Notes: generated from the letters alone by a model not told the origin. 43,906 bases of DNA from an uncultured Clostridia bacterium (GCA_947625765.1 CANQPP010000016.1:1-43906); one strand, 5' to 3'; shown: positions 24,821 to 33,171, counted from the first letter of the stretch. Program-made: numbers and translations.

Positions 24821-24922
24821 GTTTTCGCGGTCAAAGGCACCGACCGACTATGCAGTTTTTCGACTTTCCCGGGCCCGGGAGGAACACGAAAGGGGAAGCT
24901 CCCCCATTCGGCATCCGCCCCT

Positions 24923-24951
24923 ATCTTACCATCTTCGCCCGGGGAAGTAAA
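24923..24951 (-). promoter_or_regulatory. Promoter of the cobalamin operon
   Basis: On the minus strand TTTACT (-35, 24946-24951) and TAAGAT (-10, 24923-24928) are 17 bases apart, each matching 4 of 6 consensus positions. Transcription would start near 24915, about 100 bases before the riboswitch core. No other gene starts here, so it is the best candidate promoter of the 20-kb operon. Confidence 0.65.
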
Positions 24952-24993
24952 GACCTTCCTTTTAGGGAAAACCGTATTGCCCCCCGAAGGGCA

Positions 24994-25027
24994 GACAAAA
25001 GGCGCGCAAGTAAAACCCTTGCGCGCC
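24994..25027 (-). terminator. Rho-independent terminator after pilT
   Basis: A perfect 10-bp stem (25001-25010 with 25018-25027, GGCGCGCAAG and its complement) has a 7-base loop, followed on the minus strand by TTTTGTC. It lies 19 bases after the pilT stop and separates the pilus region from the cobalamin operon. From 24952 to 24993 nothing else is seen. Confidence 0.9.
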
Positions 25028-25045
25028 CGTTGGTTTTTATGTCTT

Positions 25046-26104
25046 TCAGATCGCCAGCCGCTTCTGCATGATGTCGTAGTGGATGCAGGAGACCAGCGCG
25101 GTGTCCTTGGTGATCCTGCCCTCGCGGTAGAGCTTGAGCAGGCTGTTGTCCATGGTGCACATGCCCTCGCTGGCGCCCGCCTGCATGGCGGAATCCAGCT
25201 GGTGCAGCTTGTCCTCGCGGATCATGTTCTGGATGGCGGGTGTGGACTTGAGGATCTCAAAGGCGGGCACCAGGCCGCCGTCGGTGCTGGGCACCAGCTG
25301 CTGGCAGACCACGCCGCGCAGGATCTGGGCCAGCTGGATCTTCACCTGCTGCTGTTGGGCGGCGGGGAACACGTCCAGTATGCGGCTGATGGTGTTGGCG
25401 GCGCTGCTGGTGTGCAGCGTGCTCATGAGCAGAACGCCGGTCTCGGCGGCGGTCATGGCCGCGGAGATGGTGTCGTAATCGCGCATCTCGCCCAGCAGGA
25501 TCACGTCGGGGCTCTCGCGCAGGGCGGAGCGCAGGGCGTCCAGATAGCCCGGCGTGTCGATGGAGATCTCCCTCTGGGAGACGATGGCCTTCTCGTGCCT
25601 ATGGATGTACTCGATGGGGTCCTCCATGGTGATCACGTGGCAGTCCCGGGTGCGGTTGATGCGGTCGATCATGCAGGCCAGCGTGGTGGACTTGCCCGTG
25701 CCCGCAGCGCCCGTGATGAGCAGAAGGCCCCGCTTGTTGTCCGCCATGGACAGGACCGTCTCGGGGATGCCCAGCTCCGCGGGGTCGGGCAGGCCGAAAT
25801 GGATCACGCGGATGACGGCGGCCAGGGAACCCCTCTGCCTAAACACGTTGACGCGGAATCTCCCTAGATGCGAGACGGAGAAGGAAAAGTCGTCGTCCGC
25901 GCCGGCGTCCAGGTTGGCCCGCGTCCGGCCGCAGGACGAGTAGATCTGTTCGACCAGCGCCTGTATGCCGTCGGGCAGCAGGCGGGGGCCGTCCGTGCGG
26001 ACTTGCCTGCCGTGGCTCTTGAGCGTCACGGGAAGCCCGGCCACCAGGAAGATGTCCGAGGCGCTGCGGTCGATCGCATCCTGCAATACGGCGTTGAGGT
26101 CCAT
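25046..26104 (-). CDS. pilT: PilT-type retraction ATPase
   Basis: A 352-residue secretion ATPase of the PilT/PilU branch: SASDIFLVAG at 14-23 (ASDIH-like start of PilT), Walker A GAAGTGKST at 132-140, Asp box EDPIEY at 161-166, Walker B-like DVILLGEMRD at 200-209 and His box STLHT at 228-232. The length matches PilT (about 345) and lacks the long N-domain of PilB/GspE. In type IV pili it powers pilus disassembly and twitching. It is the last gene of its unit. No extension ATPase is visible in the window, which makes its work here uncertain. Confidence 0.93.
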   Translation of the reverse strand: MDLNAVLQDAIDRSASDIFLVAGLPVTLKSHGRQVRTDGPRLLPDGIQALVEQIYSSCGRTRANLDAGADDDFSFSVSHLGRFRVNVFRQRGSLAAVIRVIHFGLPDPAELGIPETVLSMADNKRGLLLITGAAGTGKSTTLACMIDRINRTRDCHVITMEDPIEYIHRHEKAIVSQREISIDTPGYLDALRSALRESPDVILLGEMRDYDTISAAMTAAETGVLLMSTLHTSSAANTISRILDVFPAAQQQQVKIQLAQILRGVVCQQLVPSTDGGLVPAFEILKSTPAIQNMIREDKLHQLDSAMQAGASEGMCTMDNSLLKLYREGRITKDTALVSCIHYDIMQKRLAI

Positions 26105-26115
26105 AGTTTTCCTCC

Positions 26116-26451
26116 TTATTCTCCGGACCAGAGGTCCTCGATCGTGTCGTTTTGCTGCCAGGCCTTTTCCATGGTCCAGCGGCAGACGTTCCCGTCCCCG
26201 TCCAGGGCCACGCGCAGCGTCATGCCGTCCTCCTCGAACTCGGCCTCTGCGCCCGGGCCCGCGTCCTTGAGGAACTCCATGCCCTGTTTCTCCAGCTCAT
26301 AGCGGGTCCAGACCGTCCCGGCGTAGCGCTCGGCCAGCGACAGGTCCGCCCGCGCGGTGGAAAAGGCTAAAATGGCCAGGACGCTCAAGCAGGTGGCGAT
26401 CACCGCCAGCAGCAGCGCCATGGGGCCTAAGCGGATGGGCGCGCGGTTCAT
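26116..26451 (-). CDS. Small single-pass membrane protein, pseudopilin-like
   Basis: A 111-residue protein with a short basic N-terminus, one helix at about residues 11-31 and a polar C-terminal domain rich in Glu, Asp and Trp (EDGMTLRVALDGDGNVCRWTM). The layout fits a minor pseudopilin, but no clear prepilin peptidase site with glutamate at +5 is present. It overlaps the next upstream gene by ATGA and lies 11 bases before pilT. Not recognised by family; role in pilus assembly is inferred from context. Confidence 0.7.
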   Translation of the reverse strand: MNRAPIRLGPMALLLAVIATCLSVLAILAFSTARADLSLAERYAGTVWTRYELEKQGMEFLKDAGPGAEAEFEEDGMTLRVALDGDGNVCRWTMEKAWQQNDTIEDLWSGE

Positions 26452-26837
26452 GGCGACACCTCCTTTTGGGAGGCCGTCTCCAGCGAGTAGAGGAGCGCGC
26501 CGTCCCTGTCCACGTCGATGCGGCTGCGGATTAGGCTGCCCTCCGGCTCCCAGCTCACGCGGGCGTGCAGGCCGCCTTCGGTCAATTCCAGATGCCCGTC
26601 CCGGATATCCGCCCCGCCGTCCTCGTTCAGCAGGGACCCCAAGTCCTCCAGCGAGTCCGCCGCGGCCACCGCCTCGGCGGCGCGGGCCGCCAGGTCCACC
26701 GCGGCGTTCAGGTCGCCCGCGCGGCGGCTCAAGGACCGGGCCAGGCCGAAGACCTGGGTCAGTACGAGCAGCACGGTCAAAAAGGCCGCGATCAGGGCCA
26801 GGGCCTCCAGATAAAACGCGGTGTCCCTTGCCTTCAT
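26448..26837 (-). CDS. Small single-pass membrane protein, pseudopilin-like
   Basis: A 129-residue protein with a helix at residues about 8-30 (YLEALALIAAFLTVLLVLTQVF), a probable amphipathic segment (AAVDLAARAAEAVAAADS) and a compact beta-rich C-terminal part. The charge-helix-soluble layout is typical of minor pilins. It overlaps neighbours at both ends by ATGA, so it is certainly part of the pilT unit. No family assigned. Confidence 0.7.
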   Translation of the reverse strand: MKARDTAFYLEALALIAAFLTVLLVLTQVFGLARSLSRRAGDLNAAVDLAARAAEAVAAADSLEDLGSLLNEDGGADIRDGHLELTEGGLHARVSWEPEGSLIRSRIDVDRDGALLYSLETASQKEVSP

Positions 26838-27283
26838 GGTTCCGCCTCCGCGCTGCGCAGTTTCAGCAGCGTCTTGCCCGCGTCCGTCTCGATGCGGAGC
26901 GTCCCGGGCCGGACCTCCTCCACGGAGAAGACGTCCGTCTCCCCCAGGACGGAGGCGTTTCTCGGGTCGGGCTGCGCGTCCACGGCGCTGTATTCCTCCA
27001 TCAGTTTGCCGTCCCGCTGGTAGATGAACAGGCCGTAGCCGGAGCCGTCGGCCAGCACCAGCAGGGGGCCGTCCTCCTCACGCAGCTGGACGCCGCCGGT
27101 GGTGTCGCTGCCCTTGACGCACACGCTCAGATAGGAGAGCAGGGCCCGGCGCTCGTTGTGGCCGCTCTGCAGGGCCGCGGCGTCCTGATAGGTGCGCGCG
27201 CCGAAGATGACCAGCAGAAAAAAGCCGGCCATGAACAGCGCCGCCACGCCCATGGCGGAAATGCCGGTGCCATTGTGCCGCAT
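26834..27283 (-). CDS. DUF4860-like single-pass membrane protein
   Basis: A 149-residue protein with an N-terminal helix at about 10-30 and a soluble domain with RRALLSYLSVCVKGSD near 45-60, GPLLVLADGSGYGLFIYQRDGKLMEE near 71-96 and a final strand pair LRIETDAGKTLLKLR. This matches my memory of DUF4860 proteins found beside GspF and pilin-like genes in clostridia; family assignment is from pattern only. The role is probably a minor pilin or pilus-tip component. Confidence 0.68.
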   Translation of the reverse strand: MRHNGTGISAMGVAALFMAGFFLLVIFGARTYQDAAALQSGHNERRALLSYLSVCVKGSDTTGGVQLREEDGPLLVLADGSGYGLFIYQRDGKLMEEYSAVDAQPDPRNASVLGETDVFSVEEVRPGTLRIETDAGKTLLKLRSAEAEP

Positions 27284-27302
27284 GCAGCCCCCTCCTCTCC
27301 CT

Positions 27303-27617
27303 TTATTTTCTGTTCGTCACCCGCACGTCCGGGGGCAGGTTCGACGCGAAGCTGTCGTAGATCACGTAATAGTCCGCGGTGTTGACGCGCAGGCCGTAAT
27401 GCTCCTGCAGATATTCCAGGTCCGGCGGGTACACGCCCTCCACCACGTAGCATTGCAGCGCGCTGCGGCGCACCGCCTCCGCGATGGCCTCCGCGCCCTC
27501 CTCGTCCACGTTTTCCCCCGTGGAGAAGGCCGCCCGGCAGCCCGCCGCGACCAGCAGCGCCGCCAGCAGGCCGCCCACCACGTAGGGCCAGCGCTTCCTT
27601 GGCACGTCCGAATACAT
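27303..27617 (-). CDS. Small membrane-anchored protein of the pilT unit
   Basis: A 104-residue protein starting at 27617 after a GAGGG-type ribosome binding site; a longer in-frame start lacks one and would lie close to pilC. It has a basic N-terminus, a helix near 12-27 and a soluble part with a YPPDLEYLQEHYGLRVN motif, which resembles the segment after the first helix in type II/IV pseudopilins, where the protein wraps into its globular domain. No glutamate +5 was identified. Precise role unknown. Confidence 0.72.
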   Translation of the reverse strand: MYSDVPRKRWPYVVGGLLAALLVAAGCRAAFSTGENVDEEGAEAIAEAVRRSALQCYVVEGVYPPDLEYLQEHYGLRVNTADYYVIYDSFASNLPPDVRVTNRK

Positions 27618-27746
27618 GTCTTTCCCTCTCTTATGTTCCCTGGGCGTTTGATGGGGGGCAAGCTCGTTAGCTCCGCAGGGCAGGTCCTTGTCCGCGCTTC
27701 CCGCAGCCAGCGTCTCTGCTCCGCATCCAGACACTTAAGTCGGTTC

Positions 27747-28781
27747 CTACCCGATGGCGTTCATCATGCCCACCAGCGGCAGCATCACGCTGAGCAGCGA
27801 CATGCCCACCGTCAGCATCAGCACGCCGGAGAGCAGCGGGTCCACCACGGCGACCAGGCGGTCCACCTTGGCGCCGCATTCCTCCTCCAGCAGGCCCGTC
27901 AGGCGCTCCAGCGCCTGTTCCAGGCCGCCGCTGCGCTCGCCAGCCAGCAGCATGCGGGCGTAGACGGGCTCCAGCAGCTCCGCATCGGAGGAGGCCGTGG
28001 CGAAGCTGTGGCCCTCCTCCATCTGCCGTATACACTGCTTGATCTTGTTCTCCACCGAGGTGCAGTCCACCATTTCCAGGCTGTCCAAAACCGCCATATC
28101 CTGCGATTCGCCGCTGGATAAGAACGTGGCCAGGGCGGAGGTAAAGCGGAACAGGCCCATGCTCTCTAAGATCGCGCGGCTGATGGGCACGCGCAGGAGC
28201 AGGCCCTCCACCAGGGACTTGTTCTTCTTCCAGAGGATCATGCCCACGATCAGGCCCACGGCCAGGACGCCCATCACCGCCAGGGCGAAGATGCACACGC
28301 CGTAAGCCCAGCGGATGTAGCCGTAGGCGGAGGACGCCAGGCTGCCGGTCAGGCTGTCGTACACGTCGGTGAAGGCGGGCAGGACCATCGCCAGCAGCGC
28401 CGCCAGCACCACGATGATGAGCGCCAGCATCGCCGCGGGGTAGGTCACCGCGTTCTTGAGCTTCTCCCCGATGGTCTTTTGGTCCGCGTAGTAGCGGCCC
28501 AGGCGCAGAAGCACGTCCTCCAGCCGCCCGGCCCGCTCGCCGGCCCTGGTCATCTTGAGGGCGTACGCCGGGAAGGCGCCCGTCTTTTCCATGGCGTCCG
28601 CCAGGCTGGAGCCGCCCTCCAGCAGCTCCTCCATGGTCTTGAGCGCCTCGTCCAGCGCGCCGCCGCCGTGTTCGCGGCGCAGAAGGCCCACGGCCTCGTC
28701 CATGCGCACGCCGGAGCCTAGGAGCATGCCCACGCTCTCGCAGAAGGCGCTCACGCCCATTTCGTCCAGCTTTCTGCTCAT
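27747..28781 (-). CDS. pilC: PilC/GspF inner-membrane platform protein
   Basis: A 344-residue protein with two GspF repeats: the first near residues 10-110 (FCESVGMLLGSGVRMDEAVGLL, then FPAYALKMTRAGERAGRLEDVL), the second near 205-310 (FTSALATFLSSGESQDMAVL, then ARMLLAGERSGGLEQALERL). Helices lie near 112-134, 158-182 and 315-338. This is the usual platform of type IV pili and type II secretion. It is a little shorter than PilC (about 400), lacking the N-terminal extension. It is the first gene of the pilT unit, 19 bases after the transglutaminase-like gene. Confidence 0.92.
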   Translation of the reverse strand: MSRKLDEMGVSAFCESVGMLLGSGVRMDEAVGLLRREHGGGALDEALKTMEELLEGGSSLADAMEKTGAFPAYALKMTRAGERAGRLEDVLLRLGRYYADQKTIGEKLKNAVTYPAAMLALIIVVLAALLAMVLPAFTDVYDSLTGSLASSAYGYIRWAYGVCIFALAVMGVLAVGLIVGMILWKKNKSLVEGLLLRVPISRAILESMGLFRFTSALATFLSSGESQDMAVLDSLEMVDCTSVENKIKQCIRQMEEGHSFATASSDAELLEPVYARMLLAGERSGGLEQALERLTGLLEEECGAKVDRLVAVVDPLLSGVLMLTVGMSLLSVMLPLVGMMNAIG

Positions 28782-28800
28782 CTTCGCTCACCCGTTCCCG

Positions 28801-29751
28801 TCAATAAATGTAGACGTCCGCGTAATTGCCGCCGTCGCCGATGAAGGAATCGTCCGCGCCGTTGGCGGAGAATGTCAGGTCCAAGCGGTTCCAGTGGTCC
28901 TTGGACACCTTGTAGTCCACGGTGACCCAGCCGCTTTCCTCGGTGTAGAACATGTTCCAGGCGTGGTAGAGGTCGTCCGGGGAGACGTAGCCGAAGATCA
29001 TCCGCGTGGGGATGCCCTGGCTGCGCAGCATGGCCGCCGCCAGCGCCGCGTAATCAAAGCAGATGCCCTTGCCGGAGCTCATCGTCTCGTCCGGGTCCGG
29101 CATGTAGCCGCTCTTGACGCTCTGCGCCTTTTGGCGGTCATAGGTGACCGCGTCGCAGATGTAGTCGTACACCGCGCCCACCACGTCCAGCGCCGTGCCG
29201 CAGCTCTTTGCCAGCTCCGCCGCCTTCTTTACGCACTTGGAATCCTTGTCGTAGGGCACGTAGTCGCTGGGCCGAAGGAAGGGCTGGAACTCGTCCTTCA
29301 GCTTGACCTGGGCGTCCTGGGTGTACATCTGCGCGTACTTGGTCTCCACGACGTTCTCCATCACGCGGAAGGTGTAGCTGCCGTCCCCGCACTGCAGCGG
29401 AAAGACGGACGGCTCCCCCTTGGAGGAGATGTCGTATGTATAAGTCTGGTCGTCCTTGAGCACCTGGAACTTGAGCCGCGAGCCGGACGCGGCGGAGACC
29501 GCCACATATCCCTCGCTCACGGCGGAAACGTCCAGCTCCACCTCACCCTCCGCGGCCTTCTTTCCGTGGAAGGCGGAGGTGAGCAGCTCCGGCGCCTGGT
29601 AGGGCTTGCCGGTGAAGGCCGCCGTGGGCGTGGTCGACTCCGGCAGCTCGGAGTCCGGGGTGGTCTTAGGGGTCGCTTCGCCCGCCTGCGCGACGCAGCC
29701 GGTCAGCAGGCAAAGGACAAGAAAAGCGGCGCAAAACGCCTTATATTTCAA
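28801..29751 (-). CDS. Transglutaminase-like (papain-fold) lipoprotein
   Basis: A 316-residue lipoprotein with lipobox LTGC (C19), then a Thr/Pro/Glu-rich linker (20-55) and a beta-rich domain (about 60-140). The C-terminal transglutaminase core has the full triad: C231 in GKGICFDYAAL, H263 in YHAWN and D279 in VTVDY. Such surface enzymes act as peptidases, amidases or cross-linkers; which of these cannot be told. It stands between the class B sortase gene (26 bases upstream) and the pilC unit, linking the two surface systems physically. Confidence 0.9.
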   Translation of the reverse strand: MKYKAFCAAFLVLCLLTGCVAQAGEATPKTTPDSELPESTTPTAAFTGKPYQAPELLTSAFHGKKAAEGEVELDVSAVSEGYVAVSAASGSRLKFQVLKDDQTYTYDISSKGEPSVFPLQCGDGSYTFRVMENVVETKYAQMYTQDAQVKLKDEFQPFLRPSDYVPYDKDSKCVKKAAELAKSCGTALDVVGAVYDYICDAVTYDRQKAQSVKSGYMPDPDETMSSGKGICFDYAALAAAMLRSQGIPTRMIFGYVSPDDLYHAWNMFYTEESGWVTVDYKVSKDHWNRLDLTFSANGADDSFIGDGGNYADVYIY

Positions 29752-29777
29752 GGGTCCCGCCTCCTTTTATGCCTTTT

Positions 29778-30617
29778 CTAGGGGAGCTCTTTATACGCGC
29801 CGCCCGCGCTGTCCACGGGCACGAGGCGGCCGTGGATGACGAAGCGCGCGTTGTCGAACGCATAGGAACAGGTGGAAAGCAGCACGTAGCGGCTGCCCGC
29901 CTCCGGCTGGGCCTGACACTCGATCAGGGAGGAATCCAGCGCGGCCTGCAGGTAGCTGTCCAGCACATCGCCCTCTCCGTCGATGATCACGTAGGCGTCG
30001 GAGTAGGCGTCCGTGGTGTAGGCCGCCAGGATCTCGATGCGGTAGTCCCGCTCAGGCGTGAGCAGCCATAACACGGGATGTTCCTCGTAGTAGTCCTGCT
30101 TCTTCCACTTATCCAGGCCGCCGAACATGGAGCCGTTGCGCATGTTGTGGCCGTAGATGATCGTGTTGTAATCCTGAAAGTCACGCTTGTTCATGGCCTC
30201 CACGAACAGGGAGCCGCCGAAGCAGTAGCTCTTGTCGTAGAGGTGGTGCAGGTACAGGTCGTTGTCCTCGCCCTGCAGAACGGGGTAGTTGATCTGCGTG
30301 TCCTCGCAGTAGAGCCAGCCCGTGACCTCGGGGTTCACCTCGAGCAGGGCGTCAAAGTCCACGGCGAAGGGAGCCAGCTCGATCTTATGCGGCTTCTTGG
30401 GGATCGCCGCGGATACGCCGGCATCGCTCGGCGTCTCTTCTTCCCCCTCCTGCACGGCGGGCCCTGCGGGTTCGGCGGCCAGGACGAAGCGCTCGGCGGC
30501 GTCCGCGTAGCTCTGTTCGCTCACGCGGTACTCGTACAGCGTCAGGGCGATGGTGCCCATCGAGAACAGGAAGGCGATGAGCAGCACCGTCACGATCAGG
30601 CCTTTTAGGAACTTCAT
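29778..30617 (-). CDS. srtB: Class B sortase
   Basis: A 279-residue membrane-anchored transpeptidase. There is an N-terminal helix (6-28), a variable linker, then GWLYCEDTQINYPVLQGEDN at 100-119, a SrtB hallmark. The triad is H157 in YGHNM, C250 in LLSTCSY and R258 in FDNARFV. Class B enzymes usually anchor single proteins with NPxTN-like signals or, in some pilus loci, attach the pilus base. Overlaps the SipW-type peptidase gene by ATGA. A substrate with a clear signal is not found in the window. Confidence 0.93.
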   Translation of the reverse strand: MKFLKGLIVTVLLIAFLFSMGTIALTLYEYRVSEQSYADAAERFVLAAEPAGPAVQEGEEETPSDAGVSAAIPKKPHKIELAPFAVDFDALLEVNPEVTGWLYCEDTQINYPVLQGEDNDLYLHHLYDKSYCFGGSLFVEAMNKRDFQDYNTIIYGHNMRNGSMFGGLDKWKKQDYYEEHPVLWLLTPERDYRIEILAAYTTDAYSDAYVIIDGEGDVLDSYLQAALDSSLIECQAQPEAGSRYVLLSTCSYAFDNARFVIHGRLVPVDSAGGAYKELP

Positions 30618-31159
30618 TCTTCGTCGTCCTCGCTCCGCCGGTCGCGGATGCGCACGGCCAGCAGGTTCAGCATGGCGCCGCAGGCGGCGAAGGCCACCAC
30701 GTACACCTTGCCCATGGTGCTGGTGAACAGGGCCATCATCCCGCCCAAGTAGGGGAAGTGGTTCGCCACGCGGCCGATCAGGTCGTCATAGCTGACCGTG
30801 TTAAAGTCCTCCTCGGCGTTGGCGTCGCCCTTGGTGGTGAACTTGCCCTCCACCGAGTTGTTCTCCGTCACGCGGTGGGTGATGATGCTCTCGCCGCTCT
30901 GGAAGGCAATGATCTCCCCCGCGGCTATGTCGGGGGCGTCGCAGGGCTCCACGTAGATGATGCTGCCCACGGGGATCTCCGGGGCCATGCTGCCGCTGAT
31001 GACGTTATAGATCTCGTACCCGAAAAAGCGGGGCACGGTCACCGGCAGGCAGGCGGCGATGACGCCCACCAGAATGAGCGTTCCGATGATGTTGAGAAAG
31101 GCGGGAAGGACTTTCCCGCCTTTTTTCTTGCCATGCGAAGAAAGAGAAGGCTCTTGCAT
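30614..31159 (-). CDS. sipW: SipW-type (ER-type) signal peptidase I
   Basis: A 181-residue peptidase with catalytic S57 in SGSMAP and H95 in ITHRV, i.e. the Ser-His dyad of the archaeal/ER-like group rather than Ser-Lys. GDANAEED near 111-118 is the following conserved aspartate region. Helices near 18-40 and 148-168 anchor it. SipW enzymes process TasA/camelysin-type precursors, and two such precursors (33994-34479 and 33191-33997) lie upstream in the same operon. Confidence 0.92.
   Translation of the reverse strand: MQEPSLSSHGKKKGGKVLPAFLNIIGTLILVGVIAACLPVTVPRFFGYEIYNVISGSMAPEIPVGSIIYVEPCDAPDIAAGEIIAFQSGESIITHRVTENNSVEGKFTTKGDANAEEDFNTVSYDDLIGRVANHFPYLGGMMALFTSTMGKVYVVAFAACGAMLNLLAVRIRDRRSEDDEE
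31098..31126 (+). terminator. Terminator-like stem with T6 on the strand antisense to sipW
   Basis: A perfect 10-bp stem (31098-31107 with 31113-31122) runs into six T residues on the plus strand, inside the 5' coding part of sipW. No plus-strand gene ends here. It could stop antisense transcripts; on the minus strand no T run follows. Confidence 0.5.
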
Positions 31160-31174
31160 GTTCTGACCTCGTCT

Positions 31175-32281
31175 TTACTCGATCTTCAGATCGATCTCTT
31201 GATCTTCATCTTCTTTGCGCTTTCTGCGGAACAGGAGCAGCCAGCCGAGGAAGCCGAGCAGCACCGCCGTGCCGCCGCAGACGGCCAGCTTCGGCCCGAT
31301 GGGCAGCGCGGCCGCGTCGCCCAGGACCTCCACGATATCATCGACGATCGGGGCGGCCAGAGGCACGTCGCCGTCGTCCAGGTCCACCAGGTCGGCCACG
31401 CCGTCGTCGCCGTTTGCGTTCTGGTCAGCCGTCTGATCGGCGGGCAGAACCACGATAGGCGAATTTTCGTCCGTGGGTTCCGTGTTGGGGTTCTGGTCCG
31501 CGGGGTTCTGCTGCGGGTTGGTCGGGTTCTGCTGGGGGTTCTGGTTCTGGTTCTGTTCCTGGTTCTCGCCGGGGTTCTCCGGGTTCTCGGGATTCTCAGG
31601 ATTCTCGGGATTTTCCGGGTTCTCCGGGTTCTGCTCGGCAGGTTCCGGGATGGGCTCGTACCAGAAGGTGAACACGTTGTCCGCCGGGTTGTCCGTCAGG
31701 GTCCTGATAAAGTTCCTGGCGTTGCCGGCCACGTTCGCCAGCTGGTATCCGGGGATATCCCGATAGGAGACCATCACACGGTCGCCGGCGTTTCCATAGA
31801 ACACGTCGGGGTCGAGCAGGTCCGTATCGGTGCCGACCAGCTTGTAGTAGATGGTATACTCAACCGCCGAGGCCAGGAAGCCGTAGGCGACCACGTAGTC
31901 CATGTCGCTCTTCACGATCACCGTATTCGTGGTGACGGTGCTGTTATCCTTGCCGCTCTCGCGGATACCCTTGGCAAAATACTTATTGGCCTTAGTTACA
32001 TTTACGGTCGACGGCCTAAAAGTGATTTGGGAACCGGCCTTCAAGCCTTCGGTGATGACCACGTCCTGGCCTTGGATGTCGCCCTGCGCGCCCGCGTAAA
32101 TGCGGACCGTATAGGTATAAGGGCCGTCCTCCCCGGCCGGGGCATCACCCGTCGAAGCGTCGTCCTCCGCCGGAGCGTCCGCCGCGGGCGGGTCCGCGGG
32201 GGCCTCCTCCGCCGCGAAGGCGGGCAGGACCAGGACCGGCAGGAGCATGACTGCGATCAGCAACGAAAGAAGTCTCTTCAT
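31175..32281 (-). CDS. Surface protein with MucBP-like region, ENP repeats and C-terminal membrane anchor
   Basis: A 368-residue protein with a signal peptide (1-23). An acidic Pro/Ala-rich stretch (24-52) is followed by a beta domain (54-135) and a MucBP-like module with YTIYYKLVGTDTDLLDP near 142-158, GDRVMVSYRDIPGYQ near 166-180 and a FTFWYEP end near 204-210. Then come ENP repeats and a Gln/Asn/Pro-rich stalk (217-270). It ends with a helix (about 325-350) and a mixed charged tail. LPIGP stands where LPXTG would be expected, so sortase anchoring is doubtful. The ATG at 32281 is preceded by AAGGAG. Confidence 0.83.
   Translation of the reverse strand: MKRLLSLLIAVMLLPVLVLPAFAAEEAPADPPAADAPAEDDASTGDAPAGEDGPYTYTVRIYAGAQGDIQGQDVVITEGLKAGSQITFRPSTVNVTKANKYFAKGIRESGKDNSTVTTNTVIVKSDMDYVVAYGFLASAVEYTIYYKLVGTDTDLLDPDVFYGNAGDRVMVSYRDIPGYQLANVAGNARNFIRTLTDNPADNVFTFWYEPIPEPAEQNPENPENPENPENPENPENPGENQEQNQNQNPQQNPTNPQQNPADQNPNTEPTDENSPIVVLPADQTADQNANGDDGVADLVDLDDGDVPLAAPIVDDIVEVLGDAAALPIGPKLAVCGGTAVLLGFLGWLLLFRRKRKEDEDQEIDLKIE
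31562..31632 (-). repeat. Nine-base tandem repeats coding for ENP units
   Basis: About seven degenerate copies of a 9-base unit encode consecutive Glu-Asn-Pro triplets (protein residues 217-240). Third-position changes between copies suggest it is not freshly expanded, though copy-number change remains possible. Confidence 0.8.
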
Positions 32282-32286
32282 GACGG

Positions 32287-33171
32287 TCACTCCTTTTTGT
32301 TCTTCCGGCGGGCCCTCTGGCTGTACACGGCAAAGACGAGCAGCAGCAGGCCGCTGACCGCCGCGATGATGATATACGGCACCAGGCTGCGCTCACCGGT
32401 GCGGACAGCCGAGGTGGAGGTGCCGGAGGAACGCGGCGTCGTCGAACGGTTGGGTCTGGGGGTCGCCGAGGTCGTGGTCGACGGGGTCGTGCTGGGAAGC
32501 GGGGTCGACGTGCGCTCCGGCGTTTCGTCCGTCAGCTCCACGGCGAAGTTCATTTGCAGCTGCGCCAGCGTATCCTGGTACGCGTTGCCCTGGCTCTCGC
32601 CCTCCAGGGCGATCTCCAGTGTAACGGAGGCTTCCTCTCCCTTCGTCAGGGTATCCAGGTAGAAGTAATCCTCCAGGGAATCGGTGGCTTCCTTCAGGCC
32701 CTCGTCTTCGCCCGAGACGATCTCTCGATCGGACTGATACTCGCCGCCGACGGTGTCGCTGTTGTAGATCTCCTCCACGGCGCCGTTGGGCGCGATATAG
32801 GTGAGGATATAGGTATACGCGCCGCCATTGGTGCCGCCGTCGGGGGCATCCTTAAATGTCTCCTCCAAGGTCTTTAGGACCTGGTTGGTCATATACCAGT
32901 TCAGCGCCTGGCCGTCCTTGCCAAATTGGTTTTTGATATGAACGGTCAGGAATATATCGTCACCAGGCTGTATCTCGCTGAACACCTTCGCCATCTGGTC
33001 GGGCGTGAAGTCATAGCTCCAATGCCCGTCCGCTTCGGTGGTGCCCGAGAACGTCACAGTCCATTCGGTCCTATCATCATCAGCCGCATTGGCCACGTTG
33101 ACAAAGGGAATGGTGAGCAGGCCGACGATCACGCAGAGGATCAAAATACCTCCGGCAATTCTTTTTTCCAT
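32287..33171 (-). CDS. Secreted protein with Ser/Thr/Pro stalk and C-terminal membrane anchor
   Basis: A 294-residue protein: signal peptide with AxA-like end (VANAA, about residue 29-30), a beta-rich ectodomain (35-215) with FTPDQMAKVFSEIQPGDDIFLTVHIKN-like features reduced to a clear PGDD/HIKN core, a Thr/Ser/Pro-rich stalk (218-252), then a helix (about 262-283) and a basic tail. No LPXTG is present. Similar proteins with a conserved PGD motif and SipW neighbours occur in clostridial pilus loci. It lies 5 bases before the next gene and 19 after the previous one. Function not known. Confidence 0.78.
   Translation of the reverse strand: MEKRIAGGILILCVIVGLLTIPFVNVANAADDDRTEWTVTFSGTTEADGHWSYDFTPDQMAKVFSEIQPGDDIFLTVHIKNQFGKDGQALNWYMTNQVLKTLEETFKDAPDGGTNGGAYTYILTYIAPNGAVEEIYNSDTVGGEYQSDREIVSGEDEGLKEATDSLEDYFYLDTLTKGEEASVTLEIALEGESQGNAYQDTLAQLQMNFAVELTDETPERTSTPLPSTTPSTTTSATPRPNRSTTPRSSGTSTSAVRTGERSLVPYIIIAAVSGLLLLVFAVYSQRARRKNKKE

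Noticed and set aside
30758-32662. Plus-strand open frame of 634 codons opposite the surface protein genes
   Set aside because: No ribosome binding site, no recognisable domains; the minus-strand genes have signal peptides and motifs.
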